DNA of 64,000 nt from positions 7,192,001 to 7,256,000 of the forward strand of contig NC_133296.1 of assembly GCF_005239225.2 (NCBI RefSeq). Reading direction: 5' to 3'. This document shows, one piece after another, positions 23,760-36,190 of the stretch. The stretch comes from Populus alba. Taxonomy: Eukaryota > Streptophyta > Magnoliopsida > Malpighiales > Salicaceae. The translations under genes and the position numbers were made by a program. The notes beneath the pieces were generated by a model that searched no databases, was not told where the DNA came from, and saw nothing but the letters and a program-made list of their open reading frames with translations. Positions within the stretch are counted from its first letter, which is position 1. Every line of letters starts with the position of its first letter.

Positions 23760-24800
23760 TTTTTTAAAATTTTTAATCTTATTCTTTAACCTTGTTAAAG
23801 ATTAAGATTTATAATTTATTTTAATTTTTTTTAATTTTTTAAAAAAATTCTTTAACCTAGAGTTCGTTGAAGATTAAGTTTTATAATTTATTTTGATTTA
23901 TTTTTTATAAGTTATTTTTATTTTATGATTACATCATAAATTTGACGGGTTAACTTTAATTGACTCCAATTTATTTTTTTTTTGTTTTTTTATAATTTCA
24001 TACTTTAACATTGAGTTGATTAGGAATTGTGTTTTATAATTTGTTTTTTTTTAGGGGTTATCATGATTTTATGATTCAGATTATAAATTTAACAGGTTAA
24101 ACCGAGTTGATTTAGATCAATGTAATATATTTGCCTCAATACTTTTAAAAAAGATATCAGTTTAATTTTTTTTTAATCAAACTATGTTTTACAAGTCATT
24201 CAAATTACTTTTAAACCTATCAAATCAACTATGTTATATTAAATCAAGTTTTATATAGTTTAAATTTTTTTTCTTTTTACTAACAAATACATTAGCAACA
24301 AGACAACTTTTTTAAAAATACTGATATGTTTTTATCTTTCTTTTTTTTTTTAATTTTTAATCTCATTCTTTAATCTAAAGTTTGTTGAAGATTAAGTTTT
24401 ATAATTTATTTTGATTTATTTTTTATAGAATTATCCTGATTTTATGATTAAATAATAAATTTGATGGGTTAACCCAAATTGACTCGGATTTATTTTTTCT
24501 GTTTAATTAATTTTTTTTTTCAATTTTATATTTTTATATTAAGTTGATTAGGGATTGCGTTTTATAATTTGTTTTGATATACTATTTTAGGAGCTATCAT
24601 AATTTCATAATCCAGATTATGAATTTGACAGGTTTGTAATATATTTGCCTTAATACTTTTAAAAAAAGGTATTGATTTAATTTTTTTTAAGTCGAATTAT
24701 ATTTTACTAGTTATCCAAATTGCTTTTAAATCCATCAAATTAACCAAGTTATATTAAATCAAGTTTTATATAGTTTAAATCAAAGGGCTAAATTTTTTTT
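23760..24800. repeat. Tandem duplication of an AT-rich unit, about 500-530 bp
   Basis: Unit 1 (about 23770-24290) and unit 2 (about 24350-24800) share, in order: TTGAAGATTAAGTTTTATAA, TTGATTTATTTTTTAT, AATTTGAxGGGTTAAC, TTAAGTTGATTAGG-like text, TAATATATTTGCC, ACTTTTAAAAAA, and TTATATTAAATCAAGTTTTA with TATAGTTTAAAT. Each unit also has weaker internal repeats around GGGTTAAC, spaced about 165 bp. No coding potential is seen. Confidence 0.8.
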
Positions 24801-26396
24801 TAATGATTATTCTTTAAAGTACTTTTTATTTAAAAAATATATATATTTTTTAATTTTAAGATCACCACATTAAAATAATATAAAATATACAAAATTAATT
24901 TAAAATAAAATAAATATAATTTTTATTTTTTTAAAATATAATTTTAAAACACAAAAATAAAACACTCATTATGCATATGGTCCGGTCCAGTCACTTGGTC
25001 TTGAGATGAGAGTTTCATGAAAAATCCCATCAAGAAACGTGGACGGGACCATCATGATGTGCCCGTTTTGTAGTTTACAAGCATCTCATTTCTTGAATAT
25101 TAATAGTAGACACTACACAGGTCCCATTCTACTGACCTTATATTATAATTTGCCGGCCCATATATGCCTCAACTAACTTTCTACCATTTTATCGCCAGTC
25201 CTTCTCTGATGTAGACATTCACTTTAGCACCACCGTCTTCTCCAAGCTATATTTTGTTCAAAATATCTCCAATTAATTAAAAGAGATATGCTATTCATCT
25301 GGGGTTTGGTTTCCCTCTCTCAAAACTTTTTGGCTAGCTTATGACTGATGCCTTTTTTTTCTTTTTTCTCTTAAGAATGGAGCAAAAAGTAAATTTATCG
25401 AGGTAAAAAAATTGTCGGGGAACTAAAAATAATACGATAAATCTATTCAAAAATTTATCCCCGACAGCGACGATGATAACAAAAAAGATTCCTTGACGAG
25501 ACTAATTTTTTGAAAACGTTAATTATTGTTAGCAGCGAGGAGGTAACAGCAGTCATGCACATGTTATCCCATGTTCAACGCTGTCGCTGAACCATGTCCT
25601 TATCGCTTCTTGTACTTCCCCGGTGAAAGTTTAAAAATAACTGAAGAACAAGCCAAGACAAGATTTGGTTGATGACCTTGGAAAATTATATATATAAATG
25701 TAGATCTGAGGAGTGTACTTTCATTTATTTATTTTTATTTTAAATTAAAATGTTTTCAATATTTTTAAATTTTTTTGATATATTAATCTTAAAAATAATT
25801 TTAAAAATAATAATAATAAGGTAGTTGGTCTTTCTCGGGATTATTTTGAACTCAAACTCATAATAATAATAATAATAATATGAGAGCCAGCGAAGCCACC
25901 GTATTTAAAGTTGACACGACACAATAGTTGGACTTTTGATGGCCGAGGTGGGCTAATGTTGACTTGCGGAGAAAGACCAACTACCTCATTGTGGACAATA
26001 GTTTTTTTTTTTTCTTATTCTTTTTATATAACCATACAATAGTAAAACAAATTTACATATAAAAGCTAAAAGTTAAAATTTTAGAAAAAATAAATACAAA
26101 TCATGAAGCTTTTTTTTTAAAAAGCACGTAATAATTTTATAAAAAAATATATAGTTTTATTCTGAAAAATAATATTTTAGTTTATTTTAAATTATACATT
26201 GTAATGAAATTTACTCAAAAAAAAATAAAAATAGAAGAGTGCATATTGGAACAAATATACAAAGGTCAAACGCCTATCCTTGGGTGGCCCAGTTCCTACC
26301 TCATTTAAAGTTCCTACCTCATTTTAAAAAAACAGTCCATCCGTACTTGCTTTTTTCCCCCTTTTAGGGAGAAGAAATGGATGACATGTTATGCAT
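24801..26396. other. Intergenic DNA with a short hairpin; no gene seen
   Basis: Mostly AT-rich. A perfect 17-bp inverted repeat, GGTAGTTGGTCTTTCTC (25820-25836) against 25969-25985, encloses 132 nt including an (AAT)n run. No supported ORF. The last five bases (TGCAT, 26392-26396) are the left target duplication of the Copia element. Confidence 0.5.
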
Positions 26397-26609
26397 TATT
26401 AGAGGCCTAGTCAAACCCACCAACAACATGGTTAAACTCAGCTCATTCACTACTGCAGAAAAAGATAAGGATCAAGCTAAGATCACTTCAAGTGTATCTC
26501 AACCCTTTTAATTTATCTCTTACCCATTTGTATATATCCTTCTCCTACTATAAATATAAGAACAAAACTTGCGTTCTGGCATTGCAGAAAATATATTATA
26601 GATTTTACA
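26397..26609 (+). repeat. 5' LTR of the Copia element
   Basis: The 213-bp LTR begins TATTAGAGGCC, with the first dinucleotide changed from the canonical TG, and ends GATTTTACA. CTATAAATATAAG (26549 on) is the likely TATA box of the element promoter. Confidence 0.92.
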
Positions 26610-26621
26610 TGGTATCAGAGC
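26610..26621 (+). other. Primer-binding site, initiator tRNA-Met type
   Basis: TGGTATCAGAGC directly follows the 5' LTR. This is the standard plant Copia site, complementary to the 3' end of initiator methionine tRNA. Confidence 0.93.
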
Positions 26622-26672
26622 ACATCTGGCTTACGTCAATTTTTTTCTTTCTTTCTTTCATCCCCTCTCACC

Positions 26673-29600
26673 ATGTCTGCAGTAGCAACCCTCTCCTCCA
26701 CTCAAACCCCTCCTTTAATCACCTTCACCAACTTCAATCCTGTTAAACTCACTCGGGACAACTATCCTTTATGGCTCCCTCAAATCGTTCCTCATCTTAG
26801 AGGCGGAAATCTCTTCGGGTACATAGATTGCACTACTACCCCCCCCACCGTCCACTGTTTCCTCCACCATTGGTGGTGTTACTATCACTTCCCCAAACCC
26901 TGCCTTCTTACATTGGACCATGAAAAATCAAATCATTCTTGGTGCCATCAATTCAACTCCTTACGGAAAAAATGCTCACTCATGTTACACGTTGCACCAC
27001 CTCCAGATCTGCCTGGACAACTTTAGAGACACTATTCACGTCTTAATCTCGTGCACGCACCATGTAGGTTCACTATCAATTAGCTACCTTAAAAAAAGAA
27101 AGCTCCTCTATTCCTGACTACTTTCAAAAGTTCCAATCTCTCACTGACTCCCTGGCTACCGTGGGTCAACCTCTTAATGATTTTGAAATGGTGGCTTTCC
27201 TGCTTGCTGGACTAGGACCTGATTATGATCCCTTCGTCACGTTAGTTACAACTCGTGTTGAACCTCTGTCTGTAGAAGAAATCTATGGCCATCTTCTCTC
27301 CCATAAACTCAGACTTAGCACCATTACTCATCCATTGACCTCTCGGTCACTGGGGCTTACTATGCTGCTCGTGGAGGAAATTCCTTTCGACCTCATCGCA
27401 GCGGCTACAACTCAATCCTTGGTGCCCTACCTTCTGGAAGGGGGCCTTCATGGCCATATTCAAATCGACAGTCATGTGGCAAGGGGCGCAACACTCACTT
27501 CTTTCTAGTTCGTGGCTCTTCTTCTCACCTTGTTTGCCAAGTCTGTAACCGTGTGGGACATATCGCTCTTGATTGTTCAAACCGCCACAACAAGTCCTTC
27601 TCTAAAGACTCTCCTCAGCCACCACAAGCCTACCTTTCAACTCCTTCTCATGGTCCTGATCTCAATTGGTATCCAGACTCCGGTGCAACTCATCATGTAA
27701 CTTCTAACATGAAAAACCTCAACCTCAAGTCGGAAGAATTTCATGGCCCTGATCAAATACGAATTGGCAATGGTAAAGGGTTGTCCATTCATCATATTAG
27801 ACACACCCGTCTCTTTTCTCCAACTCTTCACTTTGACCTCCTTAATGTTCTCCATGTTCCTCAAATTTCCAAGAATTTATTATTGGTTCATAAATTCACA
27901 TCTGATACTAACACCTTCTTTGAATTTCACCCAAATTATTTTCTTTTGAAGGATCGACATTCGAAGAAATTGTTGTTTCATGGCTCGAATATCTATCAAT
28001 TCCCATCTTTTAAAAATCAAACATCCCCTTTCGCTTTAATTGGTGAACGCGTCTCTCTTCCTTAGTGGCACTCACGGCTTGGCCACCCTTCCCTCAAGCT
28101 AGTCAGGAAAATTATTTCCTCCTTTCAACTTCCAATTTCTAATTCTAAAGTCACTGATCCATGCTTCGCGTGCCTCAGCTCTAAGTCCAAACAATTACCA
28201 TTCTCTGCATCTCTCTCTGGCTCTACCTATGCTTTAAAGCTCATCCATACAGAAGTTTAGGGCCCTGCCCCCATTTACTCCAAATCTGGTTTTAAATATT
28301 ATGTTTTCTTTTTAGATGATTTTAGTCGATACACTTGGTTGTATCCCATTTATTGTAGGGGTGATGTCACTAGAATTTTTCATAAATTTAAAAATTATGT
28401 TGAATGCTTTTTTAAGGAAAAAATTCGTATAGTCCAATCTGATTGGGGTGGTAAATACCATCCTTTTCACACACTCTTTCAAACTCTCGGTATCTCCCAT
28501 CGTGTCTCTTGCCCCCACACACATCAACAAAATGGCAAAATTGAATGCAAACATCGACATATTGTCGAAATTGACCTAGCCTTACTTTTTCACGCCAAAG
28601 TTCCTCTCCAATTTTGGGATGATGCATTTTCTACGACATGCTATCTTATAAATCACATGCCCACCCCTGTGCTTCAAAATAATTCACCCTTTCACACTCT
28701 CTTTCATTGTGAACCCGATTACTCCTTTTTACGCACTTTTGGTTGTGCATGTTGACCAAACTTACGTCCTTATAATAAAAATAAACTCAAACCACGGTCT
28801 ATACTGTGTCTTTTTTTAGGGTATAGTTCCCTTCATAAAGGGTACAAGTGCCTTCACTTACCATTAAATAGAGTTTATATTTCCCGGGATGTAGTATTTA
28901 ATGAAAACTTTTTTTCATGCACGTTTGCTTCTCCTACATCTTTTTTGTCCCCTAACATATTCGTGCAGGTATTCAACAATCCAAGTCCATTACTCATTCC
29001 TCATGACTATCAGGCCACGACAACACCTTCTTTGGACTCTCCATCATCAACAAAAAAAATCATCCAACGAAGTCTTGCCACAACACCACCACACCATCAC
29101 TCACTATCCTCTTCAGATTCCTTAAACCCCCCTCCCCCACCTGAACCATCCTATCCAACTATCCCAAACACTAACTCACAGACGCCCCTCCCTTCATCAA
29201 CTCACCCCATGACCACACGTGCAAAGAACCTCATCACCAAACCCAAAATTCATACAGATGGCACTATCCGTTATCCCTTACCCCGAGCTCTTTTTACTAA
29301 ATCTACCCAACCAACCATGGAACCTACTTGTTACTCCACTGCCATGCAAAATCAGTGTTGGAGAAAAGCAATGAATACTGAGTATGATGCACTACTGCAA
29401 AATCAAACATGGACTTTAGTGCCCCTTTCAGAAGCATCAAACATCGTTGGTTGTAAATGGGTGTTTCGGTTAAAGCGAAAGGCAGATGGCTCCATTAATC
29501 GCTACAAAGCACGACTTGTCACAAAAGGTTTTCATCAATAACCAGGACTAGACTATGGTGAATCTTACAGCCCTATGGTAAAACCAATTACGGTACGTCT

Positions 29601-30840
29601 AGTTCTCTCTTTTACTCTTTGTAGTGGCTGGCCTATACATCAGATTGACATACAAAATGCATTCCTACATGGAACATTAACTAAGTTTGTTTACATGACA
29701 CAACCGCCTGGCTTCCTTCATCCCCAACACCAGTCTCATGTTTGCAAGCTGCACAAAGCCTTATATTGCTTAAAACAAGCCCCACGAGCTTGGTTCTCAC
29801 GTTTAAGCTCTAAGTTGATTCAACTTGGTTTCATCAGCTTACGGTCAGACACTTCCCTGTTTATTTTTTGCTCCACTGATTATCTCATATTGGTATTAAT
29901 TTACGTAGATGACATCATTATCACATGCTCCAGTCATGTTGCTATTCAGTCACTGCTCCGAGAATTACATAATGAATTTGTAGTAAAAGACTTAGGGCCG
30001 CTGAACTATTTCCTTGGTATTCAAGTTATGCCATGCAACCAGGGCATCATACTATCACAACAGCGATATATTATGGACATTCTCAAACAAACAAAAATGG
30101 CAGATGCAAAGCCAATCACCTCTCCAATGGCTTTCTCTACTCATCTCTCCAGTTTTGAAGGTGATCTCCTCTTGGATTTGACTATGTATAGAAGTGTTGT
30201 TGGCACACTTCAATATGTCTGCATCATATGCCCAAATATTTCCTTTTATGTGAATAAACTATCACAGTTTATGCACAAACCAACTAACCTTCATTAGCAA
30301 TCTGTCAAACGTCTACTTCGATATCTCAAACAAACCATCCAACATGGACTTCACTTTAATGCTTCCACATCCACTAATCGCCAGGCATTCTCTGACGTAG
30401 ACTGGGCAGGAAGCCGCAATGATTGACGATCCACTGGGGGTTATTGCATCTTTCTTAGTAGGAACTTAATATCATGGCGCTGTCGCAAATAACAAACAGT
30501 TGCCCGATCAAGCACTGAAGACGAATACAAATCACTAGCAAACACTGCTGCTGAATTATCTTGGCTCATGTCCTTATGCTCTGAAATTGGCATTCATATG
30601 TCTCAACCTCCAGTCTTATGGTGTGACAACATCGGCGCCACCTATCCATGTGCAAATCCAGTATTTCATACAAGAACGAAACATGTAGAAATTGATTTCC
30701 ACTTTGTACGTGATATGGTAGCCAAGAAACTTCTCTCCATCAACTTCATTTCCAGCAAAGACCAACTCGCCGACATCTTCACCAAGCCACTATCTTCCTC
30801 ACGGTTTGGTGTTCTGCGTTCCAAGCTCAACGTTCTTCCT
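26673..30840 (+). pseudogene. Copia gag-pol polyprotein remnant
   Basis: Gag starts at 26673 (MSAVATLSS, then the LTRDNYPLW block). The CQVCNRVGHIALDC zinc knuckle is near 27537-27579. Protease DSGATHHV has its DSGA at 27676-27687. Integrase starts with WHSRLGHP (28066) and continues through FLDDFSRYTW and QNGKIECKHRH. RT runs from about 29350 with GCKWVFRLKRKADGS and the catalytic YVDD at 29902-29913. RNase H ends with [10 protein letters not shown] and LADIFTKPL. Stops interrupt it at 28063, 28258, 28753, 29539, 30295, 30424 and 30490, and there are gag frameshifts near 26840-27120. It is inactive, although the RT active-site motif survives. Confidence 0.93.
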
Positions 30841-30851
30841 ATATCGTTGTG

Positions 30852-30863
30852 CTTGAAGGGGCG
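30852..30863 (+). other. Polypurine tract of the Copia element
   Basis: CTTGAAGGGGCG lies immediately before the 3' LTR, in the expected place for plus-strand priming. One or two pyrimidines interrupt the purine run. Confidence 0.7.
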
Positions 30864-31077
30864 TATTAGAGACCTAGTCAAACCCACCAACAACACAATT
30901 AAACTCAGCTCATCCACTACTGCAAAAGGAGATAAGGATCAAGCTAAGATCACTTCAAGTGTCTCTCAACCCTCATACTTTATCTCTTACCCGTTTGTAT
31001 ATATCCATCTCCTACTATAAATATAAGAACAAAACTTGTGTTATGGCATTTGCAGAAAATATATTATAGATTTTACA
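30864..31077 (+). repeat. 3' LTR of the Copia element
   Basis: The 214-bp LTR begins TATTAGAGACC and ends GATTTTACA, followed by TGCAT. It is colinear with the 5' LTR apart from about 16 substitutions and one single-base indel. Confidence 0.92.
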
Positions 31078-31082
31078 TGCAT

Positions 31083-31809
31083 CTTTTTTTTAAAAATAAA
31101 ATATAATTAACACGTTTATTTGTTCAATTCTCAATTACTAAAAAGTTGCTCAAAAAACTAGGTTAATAATTTTTTGAACAAAATTTTTTTATTTTTCAAC
31201 ATGTTTTCATCTAGAATACCTAATAAGCATCATTATCAAGTCAATAAACCAATCTCTCATCTTAAAACACCCCAAAATGAGTTTAAAAATACAAAGTCAA
31301 ATTGAAAAATATTTTCTCTCTCATCCCTAAAATACTTTTTTAGGAATTTGAAGGTCTAAAAACATTTTAATGTAACAACTCTTATCTAATAGAATCAATT
31401 ATAACTAAGATTGATCCTCTTTTTTTTTTTTCATTGTTTTTAGATGTGTTTCTGTTTCCTCTCTAAAGCTTATGGGTTGAAAAATAAAAAATAAAATGAA
31501 TATGTGGATTTAAATTAAAACTCCTAAAATTACTAGGAATAAATTGAAGGAGAAAGGAAAATAGGTAATCTAACATGCACTTCTTTCATGATTTTAATAC
31601 TGGTTGTGGATTTTTTTTTATTGTGTTTTACATTGTAATCCTTTTTATTTTGATTTTTTTTTATGCACAAAGGATTCAATAAAAAAACCTAATGATAAAA
31701 AATAAAAAAGAAGTATTGCACTATTCAGATAAACTGCATCCACTAACCCTAATTCTTTTAAGATATTTAATATTATGTATAACATTTATAATAAAAACAC
31801 ACCTCATGC

Positions 31810-31840
<31 letters not shown>

Positions 31841-33816
31841 TATAAAAAGTGAACCGCCTCAACTATATAATTTTCATTCAAGTCATTTTTTAAAAAAAAA
31901 AAAATTGGATTCTTTTTCTTTCCATTTAACAAACATCATTTTTTTGGGCTATATAATTTTTAGTTTTCGTTCTTGTTTGATCATTTTTCTAGCATCTTCT
32001 TATATCAAGTAACATCATCTATAAAAGTATAAATGTTTAGGTATTTGGTTTCTATAAAATGATTTATTATGTTCTACTAAATCCCTTCTAGAATGATTTT
32101 AATGTATTAGCTTTATGTTATGGTTATAGTGCATTTGTTAAGAGAAACTCATATTAGTCAGTGAACTTGACAATTTAGTCCTTTATTAGTTAGTTATCTT
32201 CCTAGAAAATTATTTTAAATCAACATTCTTTATTCATTTAGGAATTGGGTATAACTTATCAATCCACTTTATATATAGAAGACTAGTTGTTCATTAAATT
32301 TCTAGCTCGATTTTTCTTAAATGTTGGCTAGTTCACCTATTTTATCCTTTTCTTTACTTAATGATCGATAATAAGGGCTTATTTTGCTAAAGGATTAGGG
32401 TTATGCAATTATAAAATAGTTGGTGGGGCATTAAACTGCAATATGATATGTTGTTATGGTTTGTAATAGGGTTGTTAGGCTATATAATTGACCTATGCTT
32501 GCTTATATACTCTAAGGACAATTGTTGCATAAGAGGTAAGGATACTCAGGCTTGGTTGTGGTTGTTGTAGTTCTTCATATGTTGCTATATAATGTCCTAC
32601 TTGGAGTATTACAGTTTCAAACACCCTATTAGAGTGTATTTAACTATAAAATATATTGGACTTACCCTTAGGTGTATGAACCTATAAACTTCTGGAACTA
32701 CTTTTTCATTACTCGTTTTTTGTATTTGTTTCATTAGATCTAATACGGCCTACATAGTTTTATTGATTACCATAATATTATTATGGTAGAATGTGTTTGT
32801 TGTGTTCTCTATCTATGTTTAGAAGACCCTCATAATAACATTAGAGTGATTTAATGGCTAATAAAAGGTTGCTTCTTTAGAAGTAGTTATGGCTAGTTGA
32901 CTGGTACTCATCATAATTAGTTATGGCCATCTAACAACATAGTCTAACCATAAAATGGATACTCATAGGGTTGTGTTTGAGACATAAATAAAACAACATA
33001 TCGTGTATAGTTGGGTGTGACATCATTATTGGGAATTGAGGGAACGTAAGAGTCTAAATAAAGACATTAAAGTTTTGTCTTGATGTATTTTTATGTTGTA
33101 AAGGCAATTTAAATGATGAAGAGTCATCTCTTGGTATATCCAATACTAGTTGTTCCACAAGGACCCGTAGTGATGAAGTAATATCAAGTAATTCTCAGCC
33201 AAGAAACTAGCCTATATTTATTTCTTGCAATGACTGTTCATTGAGTGCTACAATGACAAGTTTATCTATATTGTTTTATGGCATAATTGCTAGTTGATGA
33301 AACAAACACTTAATCTAATCATATCGGTTGTGCCAATATATTAATTTCATAAATAATTATGTGATCAATTATTAAATAATCAGGTGATCAATCATTAATA
33401 TTTTGATCAATTATGCTGCCTATTAATCATTTCTTCCTTATAATAAGGAGAACTAATAATTAGGATCTAAATCCTAGTTTGAGATAGGTAGTAGACTCAC
33501 AAAACCAAACAAATATAGGTGTTTCAAGATTTCAGATTTTAAGATAGGTATATTTATCTCAAATAACACCACACAAGAACAAAAATAGGTAAATAATAAG
33601 AAGAATTTGAAAGATAAATAAAATAAGAAAGTAAATGAATACTTGTTAAATAAAATAAATAAATCTATGATGGGAATTATTTTTTTTGAATAAATCACAT
33701 AAAACAAATTGCATATAAGGGGCTAACCATCTTTTCTAGCAGCTAGATAACCTTATTTATATTGGTACATTATTTGAATTCAATCTAAACATTTAATTTC
33801 AATCCCAAATATGTAA
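31083..33816. other. AT-rich intergenic DNA, no gene seen
   Basis: A (TA)n(CA)n microsatellite lies at about 31811-31842. The rest, including the less AT-rich stretch 32400-33250, shows no family I recognise and no supported ORF. Confidence 0.45.
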
Positions 33817-34440
33817 CACTATTAGAAAATTGATAAATACAAACGAAAATACTAACGGAATATTTCTGTCAGTAAATTACAGTGAATTTTACCGACGAAA
33901 ATATTCCCTCTATATATATCAAGAGAATTATGGTGAGAAAAAAAATTAAAATAAAGCCAAAAAAATATGAAGGCGTGTCATTTATACCAACAGAATTATC
34001 AACGATAAAATCCATTGGTAAAATCGTTGGTAAATTGTTCACTTCTCTCTGACGTTGTTTATTATGTCAATTACAAAGGGAATCACCGATGGAACATTTT
34101 GACGGTATTTTCCTTAGAGCTCTGGAACTGTTCACTTTCCAATTGCACTATTAATTATTGTTCTTTACAGACAAAATCACTGATGGATTGAAAAGTCGCT
34201 AGTGTTATTTGGCGAGTTTCTAAAAAAATTCAAGTAAATTGAAAATTTAAATTAAATATTACAAATGGAATCACCGACGAATTATAAAGTCATTAGTGAT
34301 ATTTAGCGGTTTCTAAAATTTTTTGATTAAATTAAAAATTTTAATTCAATATTACAGACGAAATCACTGACGAAATAATTAGAAATATTAATATTTAATT
34401 ATTTGTCGATAAAACCATTGGTAAAATACTCTAATAAATA
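33817..34440. mobile_element. CACTA terminus with subterminal repeats (fragment)
   Basis: CACTATTAGAAAATTGATAA starts at 33817, a typical CACTA end. Variants of ACCGACGA, ATCACCGATGG, AAATCACTGACG and CCATTGGTAAAA follow every few tens of bases to about 34435. CT-rich leader-like DNA and further ACCGATGAAA-type motifs continue to about 35060. No opposite terminus with a matching 3-bp duplication was found, so the element is truncated or chimeric. Confidence 0.75.
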
Positions 34441-35107
34441 GAACCCCTTATTTCACAATAGACGGGCCTCTTCTTCTTCTTTTTTTTCTTTTTTTTTCTT
34501 CTTCTTCTTCCTCTTATGTGAAAAACATCAACATCCATTTCTTTCTTTCCCTTCTTTTCTCGCCTCAACTCCTCATCTCCTCCGCTCTCAGATATATCTT
34601 CTTCTCTATTTTTCTTTTCTCTTCTCATTTTTGTTTTTTTAAAATTAACATACTTTATGAATTTTTTTTTCTCTTCTCAACTTCACTCGCAACTACATTA
34701 TGGTAAGATTTTTTTTCTTTTTTTTTTTTTTTTTTCATTTTATTTTATTTTTAAATTATTTTGTTCTTAATATTTGTAGAATGTTATTGTAGGATTTATT
34801 TTTCATATGAGATCAATGTTGTTGTTTTATTTTTTTTTTGTTATTTATTTGTTTGAGTTGATTATCTTCTTCTTTTTTGCAAGCAACTTAATTCTGAGTA
34901 TTATGAAGTGTTGATTTATATTAATTTAATTATTCTAGTTTTGTTAAATAGTTTTTTTAAAATATTTTTAAATAATTACCGATGAAATTGTATACGATAT
35001 TTTTTTGGTTATATGACAATCTTCCTGAGAGAAAATACCAATGGAATGAAGTATATAATTTTGTTTGCATGTTTTTTCCATCAATAAATCTATCAATAAT
35101 AATTTAT
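34441..35107. other. CT-rich leader-like and AT-rich DNA next to the CACTA end
   Basis: Pyrimidine-rich sequence (CTTCTTC runs, 34468-34720) followed by T-rich DNA. Weak CACTA-like motifs (ACCGATGAAATTG near 34979, ACCAATGGAATG near 35037) suggest the CACTA continues almost up to the BAHD fragment. No gene is seen. Confidence 0.45.
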
Positions 35108-35681
35108 GAAACCTGTTTTCTCCACGAGTTCCATTTACTAGCAGGACCCATAGTTCATTCTTTTATGGACCTTCGAACATATCAGCTATTCGTAACTCTG
35201 CTCTGCTCCACCCTCGCCATTGCTCTACATTTGAAGTCTTGACAGCATTTTTGTGGAGTCGTCGAGCTATTGCACTTCAACCAAACCCCAATGATGAGAC
35301 GCGGATAGTATGCATTGTCAATGCTCGCAATATATTCGACCCTCCGTTATCATGGCAACTGCACTGCATACACAGTGGCAATGGCGCCAGCAGGAGAGAT
35401 TTCTCGTAATTATTCAGGCTTTACATTGGAATTCGATCTGAAGTGCGATCTGTGGCTGAGCTAATGGCACACAATGGTGCAGAGATGGACTTCACAATGT
35501 CTAGTGTGCCTGCCAGGGGTAATGTGGCAAGCTTTCAGATATCATACCGGCTCTTTGCTTACCGACTCCGGCAATGGAAAGATTCGCGAAGGAGCTGGAT
35601 AGCATGTTCAAGAAGCTGTCAAATGGTAGTGGCAATGCTAAACCCCCATTTTCCGCCTTGCAAGGAAAATTAGTACTCTGA
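35108..35681 (+). pseudogene. BAHD acyltransferase pseudogene (exon-2 fragment)
   Basis: The plus strand reads TCFLHEF, then SFFYGPSNISAIRNS and HCSTFEVLTAFLW. IALQPNPNDE, IVCIVNARNIFDPPL and RSVAELMAHNG follow in shifted frames, and the end is CLPTPAMERFAKELDSMFKK with a stop at 35679-35681. The order matches residues of exon 2 of the gene at 16340-19268. Exon 1 and the HxxxD region are absent. The DFGWG region and about 25 residues before RSVAEL are deleted, and frameshifts occur near 35345 and 35525. It is non-functional. It is closely related to, but not a copy of, the intact gene: its C-terminus ends in a different tail. It could be a relic of a local BAHD cluster or a fragment carried by the adjacent CACTA. 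Confidence 0.88.
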
Positions 35682-36190
35682 AAATTATTAAATGTACTGC
35701 TATTTTATATATAAGTGTATATATATATATATACTTTGAATTCATATATATTAAAACTACATCTGGAGTTGTTTATGGATCACGTTAATGGAGAAACTGA
35801 ACATCGTCTTGGAATTGCTGATTTATTGCTATAAATTTACAATCCAATATGATTTCTAGTGGACAATAATATTGGCAAGTACCAATAGAAGCATAATGCA
35901 GTAGTTGTTCAAGTTGTTAATGTTGCTTATGCGTACGCATGATGTTTCTATCTGGGAAAATGATATACAGAGTAATAATTAATAGACGCATGGTTTACAA
36001 ATTTAGAAACATTTATTAATAATAGTATAATCCAAATAGTTTGTGGATGCCTCTAATTAATTAATGTTGCAATTCTTCCAAACAAGAATAATATTTCCTG
36101 GACCATACTTTATGAACTTCCTAATCAAATGCTTTATAAACAACAAATAATAAAGCAGATATTGTTCCCTGAACAAGTCCGTACTCCAGC
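35682..36190. other. Intergenic DNA, no gene seen
   Basis: Downstream flank of the BAHD fragment, with a short (TA)n near 35718 and no recognisable feature. Confidence 0.4.

Larger units (their letters stand above)
26397..31077 (+). mobile_element. Structurally complete Ty1/Copia retrotransposon, coding region decayed
   Basis: The element is 4681 bp with two LTRs (26397-26609 and 30864-31077), a primer-binding site, a polypurine tract, and the exact 5-bp target duplication TGCAT (26392-26396 and 31078-31082). The domain order is gag, protease, integrase, reverse transcriptase, RNase H, as in Copia. Small LTRs and the RT signatures suggest the Ale/Retrofit group, from memory. By my hand alignment the LTRs differ at about 16 of 213 positions, so the insertion is not recent. 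Confidence 0.95.

Noticed and set aside
28312..28627. Minus-strand frames opposite the Copia integrase
   Set aside because: Shadow frames of the plus-strand pol coding region.
32400..33300. Possible gene, because the composition is less AT-rich
   Set aside because: Stops are frequent in all frames, and no splice-linked frames or known motifs were found.
35852..35866. Possible right CACTA terminus (ATTTCTAGTG) that would enclose the BAHD fragment
   Set aside because: The TIR match to 33817 is short and the adjacent 3 bp (GAC) do not match TAA before the left end.
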